Positions 7,042-15,003 of a stretch of 16,937 nt of DNA are shown piece after piece; positions within the stretch are counted from its first letter, which is position 1; each line of letters starts with the position of its first letter. Position numbers and translations under genes: made by a program. The stretch covers positions 1 through 16,937 of the forward strand of contig JAAZOA010000281.1 in assembly GCA_012798055.1 (NCBI GenBank), given 5' to 3'. The notes beneath the pieces were generated by a model. It saw nothing but the letters and a program-made list of their open reading frames with translations, searched no databases and was not told the DNA's origin. The stretch is from Syntrophomonadaceae bacterium. GTDB lineage: Bacteria; Bacillota; Syntrophomonadia; Syntrophomonadales; Syntrophomonadaceae.

Positions 7042-7067
7042 TTTATATGATAACCACTGACTGTAAA
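7042..7067 (-). promoter_or_regulatory. Possible promoter of the small membrane protein-response regulator unit
   Basis: Between the ppx1 terminator and the GGAGG of the small gene, the minus strand has TATAAA (7047-7042) as a -10 candidate. TTTACA (7067-7062) lies only 14 bases upstream, too close for a normal sigma-A -35 but in keeping with an activator hexamer. This is a weak call based on position. Confidence 0.25.
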
Positions 7068-7070
7068 ATC

Positions 7071-7105
7071 AAAGCCACGGGTTTATTAATTAAACCTGTG
7101 GCTTT
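7071..7105 (-). terminator. Rho-independent terminator after ppx1
   Basis: A 15-bp stem (7071-7085 with 7091-7105, one G-T pair, starting AAAGCCAC) encloses a 5-base loop. On the minus strand it is followed by GATTTTAC, a short T-run. It lies 63 bases past the ppx1 stop and separates ppx1 from the small gene and response regulator. Confidence 0.8.
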
Positions 7106-7168
7106 GGTAAATTTATTGTAAATGATGTTTGGCATATTGCTGTAAGACTACAATAGTCGATAATCGAA

Positions 7169-8671
7169 TCACACGATGATAAGCTGCCTTCGAAACAATT
7201 TCTTAAAATAAGTGCTGCTTTTTAAAGCCTCATTGATTTCCAATGAGTTGCTGACCGCAGCTATGGTTTTTATGACTACAGCGTCCTTCAGTATCGAGCA
7301 CTGGATATCTGCAGTATTGCTGTTCATGCTGCGATCCAAACCTTCTGCGATTCTGATCAACAATCCCAGTTTGTGGATTACAGTGACATCTTCTGGATTG
7401 AGGAGCGGCTGATAACGGTACACATCAACTTTATAGTTATCCTTATTGTGGGCTGCCGCTACATACGCAGAGAGGAGTAACTCCCGGTGGGTCAATCCCA
7501 TCAGTCCACAGTTGAGAATCATATAGAATGAATGCTCATGATAATTGTAGTAACGGATATTAAGGCCACTGTGATGTAAAAACGCGGCTGTCTTGAGCAC
7601 GATTTCCGTTTCTTGTCCCAGGTTATGCAGTGGCTGCAACTGCTTGAAGAGGGTTTGGCTCAAGCGGAATACATGTTCTGCATGTCTTATGTTCAGTTTA
7701 TAATTATGGAGATTATTATATATTGAAAAATCAAGGGGGTTGTCCTTCTGGCGCAAATCGCCTCCCATGTGGTTGAAGACGAAACCCTCACGCAAGCCAT
7801 TACCGCTCACAACCATGTTATCCAACCGGCAGTAGTTCATGATAAAAGCCAAAGTTAGTGCAGGAGCAACGATAATGTCAGCCCTGTCGCCTGCCAGGCC
7901 CTTGATTCCTTTGCGTCCTATCAGGTTGGTCCCAGTTAGCTGCTTCACTATGTGCTCAACGTCTGTCTTAGCCAAATAGTAATTGTGATTCAAATCCAGA
8001 GGATAATTCTTACGCCGCCGGTCAATCTTGCCGATATTCCTGATGCTTCCCCCTATTCCGACCAGTGTGCGAGCCGTGTTGTTTCTTAACCAGGGGACCG
8101 CATCAAAAGACTTTTGCAGGTAGTCATGCAAAGCCTGAATCTGATTGTCGCTGATCTCGTCATGAAGGCCAAAACGTCGGGTCAGATTGATGGATCCAAG
8201 CGGTATGCTTATACTGTTAACCATTTCTCCGTTTCTACTCCAGATAAACTCGGTACTTCCCCCACCCATATCCATGATCAGACAGTCATCCGTGATCATG
8301 CTCCTGACCACCCCAACATAATCAAGGTATGCTTCCTCTTCTCCACTCAATATCTGTAAAGACAATCCGGTCTCCTCCATCACCCTCTGCACAAATTGTT
8401 CTCGATTGTTGGCATTTCTAACCGCTTGTGTTCCTATAGCTATTATTTCCTGCACATTGTTGGAAGTGCACATGGCCTTGAACATTAGCAGGACTTCGAT
8501 AGCCTGATCAATTTTTTCTGCTGTTATATCCCGTGTTTCCAGCATGCCTTCTTCCAACCGCACCGACTCTTTCAAGTCATTAATTATCTGAAAGTTGCCC
8601 TGATCTCCAGTTTCAAACAGCACCAACCTCATTGAATTGGACCCAATATCAATAATCCCTATGCTAGCCAC
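7169..8671 (-). CDS. ppx: Ppx/GppA-family exopolyphosphatase, catalytically intact paralogue
   Basis: The 500-residue protein has the ASKHA phosphatase motifs: IIDIGSNSMRL (6-16), SGEEEA (109-114) with the catalytic glutamate, DMGGGS (134-139) and SGNGLREG near 289. It should release orthophosphate from polyphosphate ends or hydrolyse pppGpp; motifs alone do not separate the two. The C-terminal 180 residues are an HD-like domain in which the metal-binding HD pair reads LHHSG (366-367), so metal-dependent activity there is doubtful. GTG 8671 is chosen because GGAGGG lies nine bases upstream; ATGs at 8677 and 8680 fall too near that site. The gene is divergent from ppx2 and preceded by a PhoP-box-like array, and it ends at its own terminator, so it is probably a single-gene unit induced by phosphate scarcity. 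Confidence 0.88.
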   Translation of the reverse strand: MASIGIIDIGSNSMRLVLFETGDQGNFQIINDLKESVRLEEGMLETRDITAEKIDQAIEVLLMFKAMCTSNNVQEIIAIGTQAVRNANNREQFVQRVMEETGLSLQILSGEEEAYLDYVGVVRSMITDDCLIMDMGGGSTEFIWSRNGEMVNSISIPLGSINLTRRFGLHDEISDNQIQALHDYLQKSFDAVPWLRNNTARTLVGIGGSIRNIGKIDRRRKNYPLDLNHNYYLAKTDVEHIVKQLTGTNLIGRKGIKGLAGDRADIIVAPALTLAFIMNYCRLDNMVVSGNGLREGFVFNHMGGDLRQKDNPLDFSIYNNLHNYKLNIRHAEHVFRLSQTLFKQLQPLHNLGQETEIVLKTAAFLHHSGLNIRYYNYHEHSFYMILNCGLMGLTHRELLLSAYVAAAHNKDNYKVDVYRYQPLLNPEDVTVIHKLGLLIRIAEGLDRSMNSNTADIQCSILKDAVVIKTIAAVSNSLEINEALKSSTYFKKLFRRQLIIV

Positions 8672-8725
8672 CTGCATCATCCCTCCACATCTAAGTTCAA
8701 TTTTACCTGTATCCAGTTTCACCTT

Positions 8726-8764
8726 TGTTAAGCCCGTATAAATTCCTTGTAAATATTATGTAAA
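8726..8764 (-). promoter_or_regulatory. PhoP-box-like array of four hexamers upstream of ppx1
   Basis: Read on the minus strand, four hexamers stand exactly 11 bases apart: TTTACA (8764-8759), TTTACA (8753-8748), TTTATA (8742-8737) and TTAACA (8731-8726), each separated by five unrelated bases. This matches the Bacillus PhoP box, which is made of TT(A/T)ACA-like direct repeats with about 5-base spacers. The array ends about 55 bases before the ppx1 start. A -10 candidate TAAAAT lies 20 bases downstream of the last hexamer. The response regulator at 6099-6800 is the obvious candidate binder. Confidence 0.75.
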
Positions 8765-8779
8765 ATCCGGTTCCGCCAA

Positions 8780-8808
8780 TTGAACATCGATACGAATCAA
8801 AATACAAT
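8780..8808 (+). promoter_or_regulatory. Sigma-A-type promoter of the ppx2-ppk operon
   Basis: TTGAAC (8780-8785) and TACAAT (8803-8808) are separated by exactly 17 bases, which predicts a start near 8815, about 58 bases before the ppx2 ATG. It lies just beyond the PhoP-box array of the divergent ppx1, and no such repeats point in the + direction, so this operon may be expressed without phosphate control or be affected by protein bound next door. Confidence 0.55.
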
Positions 8809-8872
8809 GGATTTAGGTGACTGCCCTGTATAAAATCAACCTGGATTGACTGGAAGTGAACCATTATTGAAT

Positions 8873-10426
8873 ATGCATAAACCAGAAGTTGTAGCATCAA
8901 TCGATGTCGGATCTAATTCCTTACAAATGATAATAGCAGAGATAGATGCCGCGGGAAAAGTAAGCATCCTGGAAGACTTGTGGAAGCCCACTGATATCGG
9001 CCGCGACACGTTCGCCCACAAGCGAATCTCTGTCGAATCCATCAATGAGACCACCGATACCTTGAAGGGCTTCGTAAAAATCATGAAAGACTATCATGCC
9101 CTGCGCTATCGAGCGGTCAGTACCAGTGGATTGCGTGAGGCGGACAACCGGGAATATGTGCTGGAACAGCTCCGTCTTCGGACCGGACTTTCAGTGGAGG
9201 TCATCAATAGTTCCCAGGAGAGATTATATATATACAAATCCATGCGTGACCGGCTTCCAGCCATTCAGGACTTTCGCTATCCGGGATTTCTCATCGTTAA
9301 TATCCGTATGGGAGGAATGGAAGCGTCGGTGTACTATGATGGCTTCCTTAATTTCACCGAATACATCAAGGCTGGTTCGCTCCGCCTGCGGCAGGTGCTT
9401 AAGGAACTGGAAGAAATGACCCTTGATTTCCCGGCTATTATGGAAGAATATCTGGAAAGCAAGATCTACAGTCTGCAACCGCGAATCAGAGCACTTAACA
9501 TGGTCAATGTGGTGGGGCTAGGCGGAGAAATCGATACCATAGCTGAACTCTGCAAACAGATGAAGATCATTAAAACCGAAAACTTTATTAGTAAGAAAGC
9601 TCTGAACCGCTTGTTTATTTTTTTGCGAGAAATGACTACCGAGCAAATAGCGTTTGAATATGACCTTCATCATAATGAGGCAGACATCATCCTTCCCTCG
9701 ATTATAATTTTTCGCAAGTTTTTGGAAATGACTAAGGCAGAAGGTATACATGTTCCGGGGGTAACTCTCCGTCATGGCTTGCTGGCCGATATGGTTGATG
9801 AAAAATTCGATACATCCCGCAAACAATTGTTTAACGAAGATATCATCAGTTCCGTATGGTATTTAGGTAAAAAGCACGGTGCGGAAGCTGAGCATACGCG
9901 TCAAGTTACCGAATTGGCCTTGTCGATTTTCGATCAGAGTCAGCATATTCACCGTCTGAATTCTCGCGATCGTATGTTATTGGAGGTTGCATCCATTCTT
10001 CATGATGTTGGTCAGAGCATTGATGCCAGTGAATACGCAATGCATTCCTACAATATCATTATGGCAGCAGATATTATGGGTTTTTCAGACCGCGAGATGC
10101 AACTCATAGCCAATATTGCCCGTTATCACAGCGAGGACATCCCCCAACCTGGTCATCGTAATTATTACAATCTCATGGAGGTCGACAAGATTACGGTTTC
10201 CAAGCTCGCTGCTATGCTCAAGCTGGCTGCTGCCCTGGATATTACCTTGAAACATAAGGTCCGGCAAATTGATATTTCCCGGAGCAAACGGGAGCTCATT
10301 TTCACTATTGACACCGGCGCGGACACTTTGTTGGAGGAGTGGAGTTTTTCCCAGCACAGCGGATTTTTTGAAGAGGTTATGGGCTATCGACCACGTCTCA
10401 AGAAAAAAGGAACTGCCAATGGGTAA
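8873..10426 (+). CDS. Ppx/GppA-like protein with degenerate phosphatase site and intact HD domain
   Basis: The 517-residue protein is a paralogue of the divergent ppx1. The first phosphate loop is normal (SIDVGSNSLQ, 9-18), but the SGEEEA motif has become SSQERL (113-118) and DMGGGS has become NIRMGG (143-148), losing the Asp and the glycine run. Exopolyphosphatase activity is therefore doubtful. Conversely the C-terminal HD domain keeps a full ligand set: His341, HD at 377-378 (ILHDVG), His391, His419 (ARYHSED) and Asp456 (AALD). It may be an HD phosphohydrolase or a polyphosphate- or nucleotide-sensing regulator. ATG 8873 is the likely start; TTG 8846 and TTG 8867 are alternatives because the ribosome site (GGAAGTG, 8851-8857) is weak. 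Its TAA overlaps the ppk ATG within ATGGGTAA, which implies translational coupling to PPK. Confidence 0.85.
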   Translation: MHKPEVVASIDVGSNSLQMIIAEIDAAGKVSILEDLWKPTDIGRDTFAHKRISVESINETTDTLKGFVKIMKDYHALRYRAVSTSGLREADNREYVLEQLRLRTGLSVEVINSSQERLYIYKSMRDRLPAIQDFRYPGFLIVNIRMGGMEASVYYDGFLNFTEYIKAGSLRLRQVLKELEEMTLDFPAIMEEYLESKIYSLQPRIRALNMVNVVGLGGEIDTIAELCKQMKIIKTENFISKKALNRLFIFLREMTTEQIAFEYDLHHNEADIILPSIIIFRKFLEMTKAEGIHVPGVTLRHGLLADMVDEKFDTSRKQLFNEDIISSVWYLGKKHGAEAEHTRQVTELALSIFDQSQHIHRLNSRDRMLLEVASILHDVGQSIDASEYAMHSYNIIMAADIMGFSDREMQLIANIARYHSEDIPQPGHRNYYNLMEVDKITVSKLAAMLKLAAALDITLKHKVRQIDISRSKRELIFTIDTGADTLLEEWSFSQHSGFFEEVMGYRPRLKKKGTANG

Positions 10427-12470
10427 AAAAGCAGATTTTTTAACCAAACATTTTATCAACCGCGAACTCAGCTGGCTGGAGTTTAACCAGCGGGTCCTGG
10501 AAGAGGCCCAGGAAGCCGGCAATCCACTGTTTGAGCGGCTGAAATTTGCTGCCATTGTCAGTTCCAATCTGGATGAATTTTTTATGGTCCGGGTCGCAGC
10601 CATCCATGACCAGATTTCGGCTGGGATCAATTCTGCAGACTATTCTGGCCTCGTTCCCCAAAACAAACTGGAGCTTATTCAAGCTCGAGTTCACGCTCTG
10701 GTAGAAAATCAGTACAATTGCTATCGTTATGCTCTGCTGCCAATGCTGAAAAAAGAAAAGCTTGTGCTTGTCAAGCCTAAGGATCTCACTGCCAAGCAAA
10801 AAGATTATGTTAAGCAGTACTATGAACAGAATATTTTTCCCCTCCTCACTCCCCTTATGGTGGATGAAAACCGGCCTTTTCCTCTGTTGCATAATAAGTC
10901 CATCAATATTGGGGTATTGATGGAGAGCAGCCAAGGATTGTCATATGCAACCTTGGAGCTCCCACCCCTATTGGATCGCTTGGTTGAGATTCCTGCAGAA
11001 TCTGGTAAAAGGGGCTTTATTCTGGTCGAGGAGATAGCCAACCTATATATAAAGAAACTATTTAAGGGTTACCATATTTTATCCACCGGTTTTTACCGCA
11101 TAATCCGCAATGCTGATCTGGGATTAGAAGAAGATGCAGAAGACATCCTGCAGACCATCCAGCAATCATTGAAGCGACGCAAGTCAGGGTCTGTGATACG
11201 CTTGGAGGTAGACCATAATTTTGATCCCCAAATGCTTGCTATGCTCCAATCCCAGCTGGAAGTCTCCTTGAACAGCACCTATCCCGCCAATGGCCCTTTG
11301 GATCTGACCTTCCTCATGAAAATGGCAAATCTGCCTGGTTATGATCATTTGCTGTTCGAGTCATTTGAACCGCGTGCCAATCCTTTGCTGACAGAAAACC
11401 CTGACGTTTTCGGCACAATTAGCCGCCAGGATGTTTTGCTCCACCATCCCTATGACTCATTTGACGCAGTTACCAATTTTGTCTGTCAAGCTGCCAGTGA
11501 TCCGCAGGTCTTGGCGATTAAGGCAACATTTTATCGATTAAGCTCCCACTCGCCTCTGGTGGAGGCATTGACTAAGGCAGCGGAAGGGGGCAAACAAGTG
11601 ACTGTGATCATCGAAATAAAAGCGCGTTTCGATGAGGAGAACAATATTTCCTGGGCAGGAAGGCTGGAGAAAGCCGGCTGCAATGTAATCTATGCTCCTA
11701 TGGGAATCAAGGTGCACTGCAAGATGTTATTGGTAGTCCGCCGTGAAGAGAGCGGTATTAAACGCTACGTTCATCTGTCCACGGGCAATTATAACGAAGT
11801 CACGGCTCGCTTGTACGTGGATTTGGGATATTTAACTGCCAACCCCTATTTGAGTGCAGATGCTGCTGCAGTCTTCAATATGCTGACCAGCTATTCAGAA
11901 ATGGGCAAGACTTATAAAATGGCCATCAGTCCCCACAATCTTAGAAAAACCATTATCAGCCTGATTGACCAAGAGCGCGAAAATGCTCTGCAAGGTCAAT
12001 CGGCCCGAATAGTAGCCAAGGTGAATTCCTTGGTCGACCTCCAGATTATTGAAGCACTATACAGAGCCTCCCAAGCTGGAGTAAGCATAGACCTAATCGT
12101 AAGGGGTATGTGCGCTCTGCGCCCTGGGATCAAGGGTGTAAGCGATAACATCCGTGTGCGCAGTATAGTCGGCCGCTTCCTGGAACACAGCCGCGTACTG
12201 CTTGTTCACAATAGCGGCAAAGAACAGATATATATTTCCAGTGCAGACTGGATGGAGAGGAACATGGACCGTAGAGTTGAAATCCTGTTCCCCATCGAGA
12301 GCAAAGATATTCGCAATAAAGTCAAAACCATCCTGGAAATATATCTGCAGGACACAGTCAATGCCCGAATATTAAATAGTGATGGGAGTTACAGGCCAGT
12401 GGACAAAAGGGGCAAGAAGAGTATTGATAGCCAGGCCATTTTTGCCCGCAACGATCCCCTCCGCGACTGA
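10419..12470 (+). CDS. ppk: Polyphosphate kinase 1
   Basis: PPK1 reversibly transfers the gamma phosphate of ATP to a growing polyphosphate chain. The 683-residue length is standard. Residues FINRELSWLEFNQRVLEEA (12-30) open the N domain, and FFMVRVAAIHDQ follows near 54. The catalytic core has HHPYDSFDAV, KATFYRL, RFDEENNISWAGRLE and GIKVHCKM with His433, the expected autophosphorylated residue (His435 in E. coli). HLSTGNYNE follows, and the second conserved histidine is His590 in FLEHSRV (His592 in E. coli). Every motif I can check is intact. ATG 10419 is chosen because it has AAGGA eight bases upstream and overlaps the ppx2 stop; a longer frame from 10269 would run inside ppx2. The sixA-like gene follows by 21 bases. 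The coupling of a Ppx-like gene to ppk suggests fixed proportions of the two products. Confidence 0.97.
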   Translation: MGKKADFLTKHFINRELSWLEFNQRVLEEAQEAGNPLFERLKFAAIVSSNLDEFFMVRVAAIHDQISAGINSADYSGLVPQNKLELIQARVHALVENQYNCYRYALLPMLKKEKLVLVKPKDLTAKQKDYVKQYYEQNIFPLLTPLMVDENRPFPLLHNKSINIGVLMESSQGLSYATLELPPLLDRLVEIPAESGKRGFILVEEIANLYIKKLFKGYHILSTGFYRIIRNADLGLEEDAEDILQTIQQSLKRRKSGSVIRLEVDHNFDPQMLAMLQSQLEVSLNSTYPANGPLDLTFLMKMANLPGYDHLLFESFEPRANPLLTENPDVFGTISRQDVLLHHPYDSFDAVTNFVCQAASDPQVLAIKATFYRLSSHSPLVEALTKAAEGGKQVTVIIEIKARFDEENNISWAGRLEKAGCNVIYAPMGIKVHCKMLLVVRREESGIKRYVHLSTGNYNEVTARLYVDLGYLTANPYLSADAAAVFNMLTSYSEMGKTYKMAISPHNLRKTIISLIDQERENALQGQSARIVAKVNSLVDLQIIEALYRASQAGVSIDLIVRGMCALRPGIKGVSDNIRVRSIVGRFLEHSRVLLVHNSGKEQIYISSADWMERNMDRRVEILFPIESKDIRNKVKTILEIYLQDTVNARILNSDGSYRPVDKRGKKSIDSQAIFARNDPLRD

Positions 12471-12491
12471 TTTGAAGAAAGGATGAACGAC

Positions 12492-13007
12492 ATGAGCACT
12501 GAATTGGTCTTATTCAGACATGGAAAAGCTGAAAACGCTTCTTTGGATGTTGAAATTGCTGACGTTGACCGTGCCCTGACCCCCAAGGGAGTGCAGGACT
12601 TGAAAAAGTCTCTGGTTAACCTGAAAATATTCCTCAAATCGCAGCATAAAATATTGATTTGGTCCAGTCCGCTGCTGCGAGCCACTCAAACTGCAGAGCT
12701 TATTGCCAAACAACTCAAGGTCAAGAAAATTACCTCCTTTGATTTCATCAGTACCGGAGATTTTACCGCTTTTTCGGATGAACTGGGCAAGGTGGAAGAT
12801 GCAGTTAGCCTTGTGGTAGTTGGACACGAGCCCTATTTGAGCGAATGGAGCCAGATTATCAGCGGTTGTCGCCTGCCTTTCAAAAAGGGGGCTGGAGCTG
12901 GATTTGAAATCATTTCAACTGCCCCTGTAACCGGGGAACTGACTTGGTTTATGCAGCCGAAAATTTTGCGCAGGATTGACCTCGATCAGATAGGAGGCAA
13001 GAAATGA
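12492..13007 (+). CDS. sixA: SixA-type phosphohistidine phosphatase (histidine phosphatase superfamily)
   Basis: The 171-residue protein is a small branch-2 member of the RHG superfamily. LVLFRHGKAE carries the nucleophilic His, ALTPKG follows, SSPLLRATQTAE holds the conserved Arg, and VVVGHEPYL the second catalytic His. E. coli SixA, of similar size and layout, dephosphorylates phosphohistidine on signalling proteins. Here the gene sits between ppk, whose product works through a phosphohistidine, and a CYTH-CHAD gene, whose ATG overlaps its stop by four bases (13004-13007). ATG 12492 has AAAGG nine bases upstream; the earlier ATG 12483 directly abuts that site. The real substrate is unknown. 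Confidence 0.85.
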   Translation: MSTELVLFRHGKAENASLDVEIADVDRALTPKGVQDLKKSLVNLKIFLKSQHKILIWSSPLLRATQTAELIAKQLKVKKITSFDFISTGDFTAFSDELGKVEDAVSLVVVGHEPYLSEWSQIISGCRLPFKKGAGAGFEIISTAPVTGELTWFMQPKILRRIDLDQIGGKK

Positions 13008-14506
13008 CAATCAAACCGTCCTGCCAGCTAGTTTTGAAGTGCGTTGATCCTCAGCATCTCGAGTGTATTGTTACGGATCCGCTTGTCCTGGCTATGAAAA
13101 CTGATGCTCCATCTGGGCCAACAACCTTGTCTCTGGATTACTTCGATACATCAGATCATAGACTTTACCTTAACCAAATCACATACGAGTTGCGACAGAC
13201 TGATGTCAGCACTATAGTCAGAGTCATTGACCGGTGCAAAAAGCATAGCCTGGGTGAATGCCTCCAGGAATGGGAAACTGGCTCACAACAAGCGCAACCA
13301 CAACTTGAGGCTTTTCTGCCTTCCCCCCTTGGTGCTAGACTATTAGAAATTGCCGGCTCAGAAGCACTCCAGCCCATCATTAGAGCCAGGGGTCTGCGCA
13401 CTTATATGGAATTATCCGCTCCCTCGGGAAGCACCGTGATGCTTTATGCCGACCGTGGTCTGTTGACTAGTGAAGATCAGTCAGAAAATATTGCGGAAAT
13501 ATGCCTGGACTTGGTGTCCGGGACGGTTGAGGATCTGTGGAATGTTGGCTCGATAATCGCTGGCCGTTACCCTTTGATTATCGAAACATCGACTCTATAC
13601 CAACGGGGCACTACTCTGGCTGGACTTGAATCGAGTCGTAAAAAGCGCTCATATCCCAAAGTGAATCCTAAAAAGACTCTGGGACGGGAGATTCAGAGAA
13701 TACTGTCCTTCTGCTTCGATGAAATAATTAAGGCACAGAAGGGATTGCTGACACAGCCACAGGATTCTGAAGCAGTGCATCAGTTAAGGGTAAAAATCCG
13801 CCAACTTCGATCTTTTCTCTATTTTATTAAGCCCCTGCTGCCAATAGATGGATATGAGAAACTCCAACATGACTTGAGTGAATGGGCTAAAATTTTTTCC
13901 AATCTGCGTGAGATTGATAGTATGCTGGAAACCTGGCAGGATCTTGCTGATTCATATCCTAGCCTAATTGACAACTCTTCCGAGCTAAAACGGATCCTGC
14001 AAACCGAAAGGCAACCACAGCTTGAACTGCTTCTAGCACCCACCCCCGAAATGATCGGTACTCAAGTGCTGTTGAATACTTGGAACTGGCTGCAGCATTC
14101 AATATTACCTGACAATCCGGAATTCAAGATTCCGGCAGCAGCCTATATTAAATTGCGGCTAAAGAAAGTTCTCAAGCGCTTCAATAAATCCGTTCAAGCT
14201 ACTGACTTCAATGATTCTAGCAGCTTACATGCGCTCAGGATTCGCAGTAAAAAACTGCGCTATGTTTTGGCCCTGCTGGAACAGGTGCTTAATAAGGACC
14301 AACTCACGATATTGGCTTCTTTAAAGGAATTACAGCTTAATTTGGGCCAGGTTTGTGATGGCCCGCGCAATTTGACTATCATGGAGGAACTCCGGGCCAA
14401 GTATGGCGGCGAGGATTTTGCTTATGAAGCTGGGCTGTTCATAGGTTTTGAAACCTGCAAAAGCGGGATGCTTCTAAATGAAATAAAAGAATACAAGGTG
14501 CGGTGA
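13004..14506 (+). CDS. CYTH-CHAD protein with degenerate CYTH site
   Basis: The 500-residue protein has an N-terminal CYTH (triphosphate tunnel) domain, about 1-205, and a C-terminal CHAD domain, about 225-495. The CYTH fold is recognised by LDYFDTSDHRLYLNQITYELRQ, by EICLDLVSG and by the closing LIIETSTLYQRG, but the hallmark ExExK strand at the start reads QLVLK, with both acidic residues lost, and LRLRR reads ELRQT. Triphosphatase activity is thus doubtful. The CHAD domain has its two conserved histidine helices, AVHQLRVKIRQLRSFL and LHALRIRSKKLRYVL, rich in Arg and Lys, which bind polyphosphate in studied members. The ATGA overlap with the sixA-like gene implies coupled translation. A polyphosphate-binding or granule-targeting role fits the operon. 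Confidence 0.88.
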   Translation: MTIKPSCQLVLKCVDPQHLECIVTDPLVLAMKTDAPSGPTTLSLDYFDTSDHRLYLNQITYELRQTDVSTIVRVIDRCKKHSLGECLQEWETGSQQAQPQLEAFLPSPLGARLLEIAGSEALQPIIRARGLRTYMELSAPSGSTVMLYADRGLLTSEDQSENIAEICLDLVSGTVEDLWNVGSIIAGRYPLIIETSTLYQRGTTLAGLESSRKKRSYPKVNPKKTLGREIQRILSFCFDEIIKAQKGLLTQPQDSEAVHQLRVKIRQLRSFLYFIKPLLPIDGYEKLQHDLSEWAKIFSNLREIDSMLETWQDLADSYPSLIDNSSELKRILQTERQPQLELLLAPTPEMIGTQVLLNTWNWLQHSILPDNPEFKIPAAAYIKLRLKKVLKRFNKSVQATDFNDSSSLHALRIRSKKLRYVLALLEQVLNKDQLTILASLKELQLNLGQVCDGPRNLTIMEELRAKYGGEDFAYEAGLFIGFETCKSGMLLNEIKEYKVR

Positions 14507-14560
14507 TCAGGAAATGTATAGTATCCTAAAATGGACTCATTGGGAAGGATGTGTGCTTGT

Positions 14561-15003
14561 ATGGCAAATAAGATAAAAGTTCTTTTCATCTGCAATCAAA
14601 ATTAGGGGCGTTCCCAGTTGGCCGAAGCCCTGCTGCGTATGCTCTACGGAGATCGCTATGAGGTATACAGCGCCGGGGTAGTGCCTTCCCAGGTAAATCC
14701 TTATGCGATAAAGGTTATGGAAGAGCTGGGGGTGGATATGTCAGGGCATCGAGCCAAGAATATTGATGAGTATAGAGATAGGGAATTTGATTATGTGGTC
14801 ACGGTATGTGATGCAGCCAAAGAAACCTGCCCGTTCTTTCCCGGCCACCGAGTAATACACCACAGCTGCCCGGCGCTGCCACTACAGGCACTGATGAGGA
14901 GATATTGTTGTCTTTCGCCAAGGTAAGAGATGAGATCCGGACCTGGCTGTTACGGGAGTTTGGGCCAGTTGCTATTTTTTCGAATTCCGAGCCATTACAT
15001 TGA
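14561..15003 (+). pseudogene. arsC: Thioredoxin-type arsenate reductase remnant: in-frame TAG and frameshift
   Basis: From ATG 14561, VLFICNQN-stop-GRSQLAEALL is the C-x5-R P-loop of ArsC with TAG (14603-14605) where Ser usually stands (CxxNSxRSQ). The frame continues through YSAGVVPSQVNPYA and VTVCDAAKETCPFFPG, which carries the second and third redox cysteines. After RVIHHS the frame is lost near 14861-14871; the expected end (PGAATTGTDEEILLSFAKVRDEIRTWL) is in another frame from 14869 and stops at TGA 15001. The shift and the missing few residues before it suggest a small deletion. Intact members reduce arsenate with thioredoxin. It follows the CYTH-CHAD gene by 54 bases and its tail overlaps the convergent phoU 3' end by 32 bases. 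A GGAAGG site 12 bases before the ATG is weak. Confidence 0.85.

Noticed and set aside
10269..10418. Longer ppk start at 10269
   Set aside because: It would add 50 residues overlapping ppx2 in another frame, whereas 10419 has a ribosome site and begins exactly where PPK1 proteins normally begin.
1534..14605. Genome-wide recoding of TAG as an amino acid (for example pyrrolysine)
   Set aside because: TAG ends the phasin-like B gene, phoU and the small membrane protein at sensible places, no pyl genes are in the window, and arsC also carries a frameshift, so ordinary decay or error is simpler.
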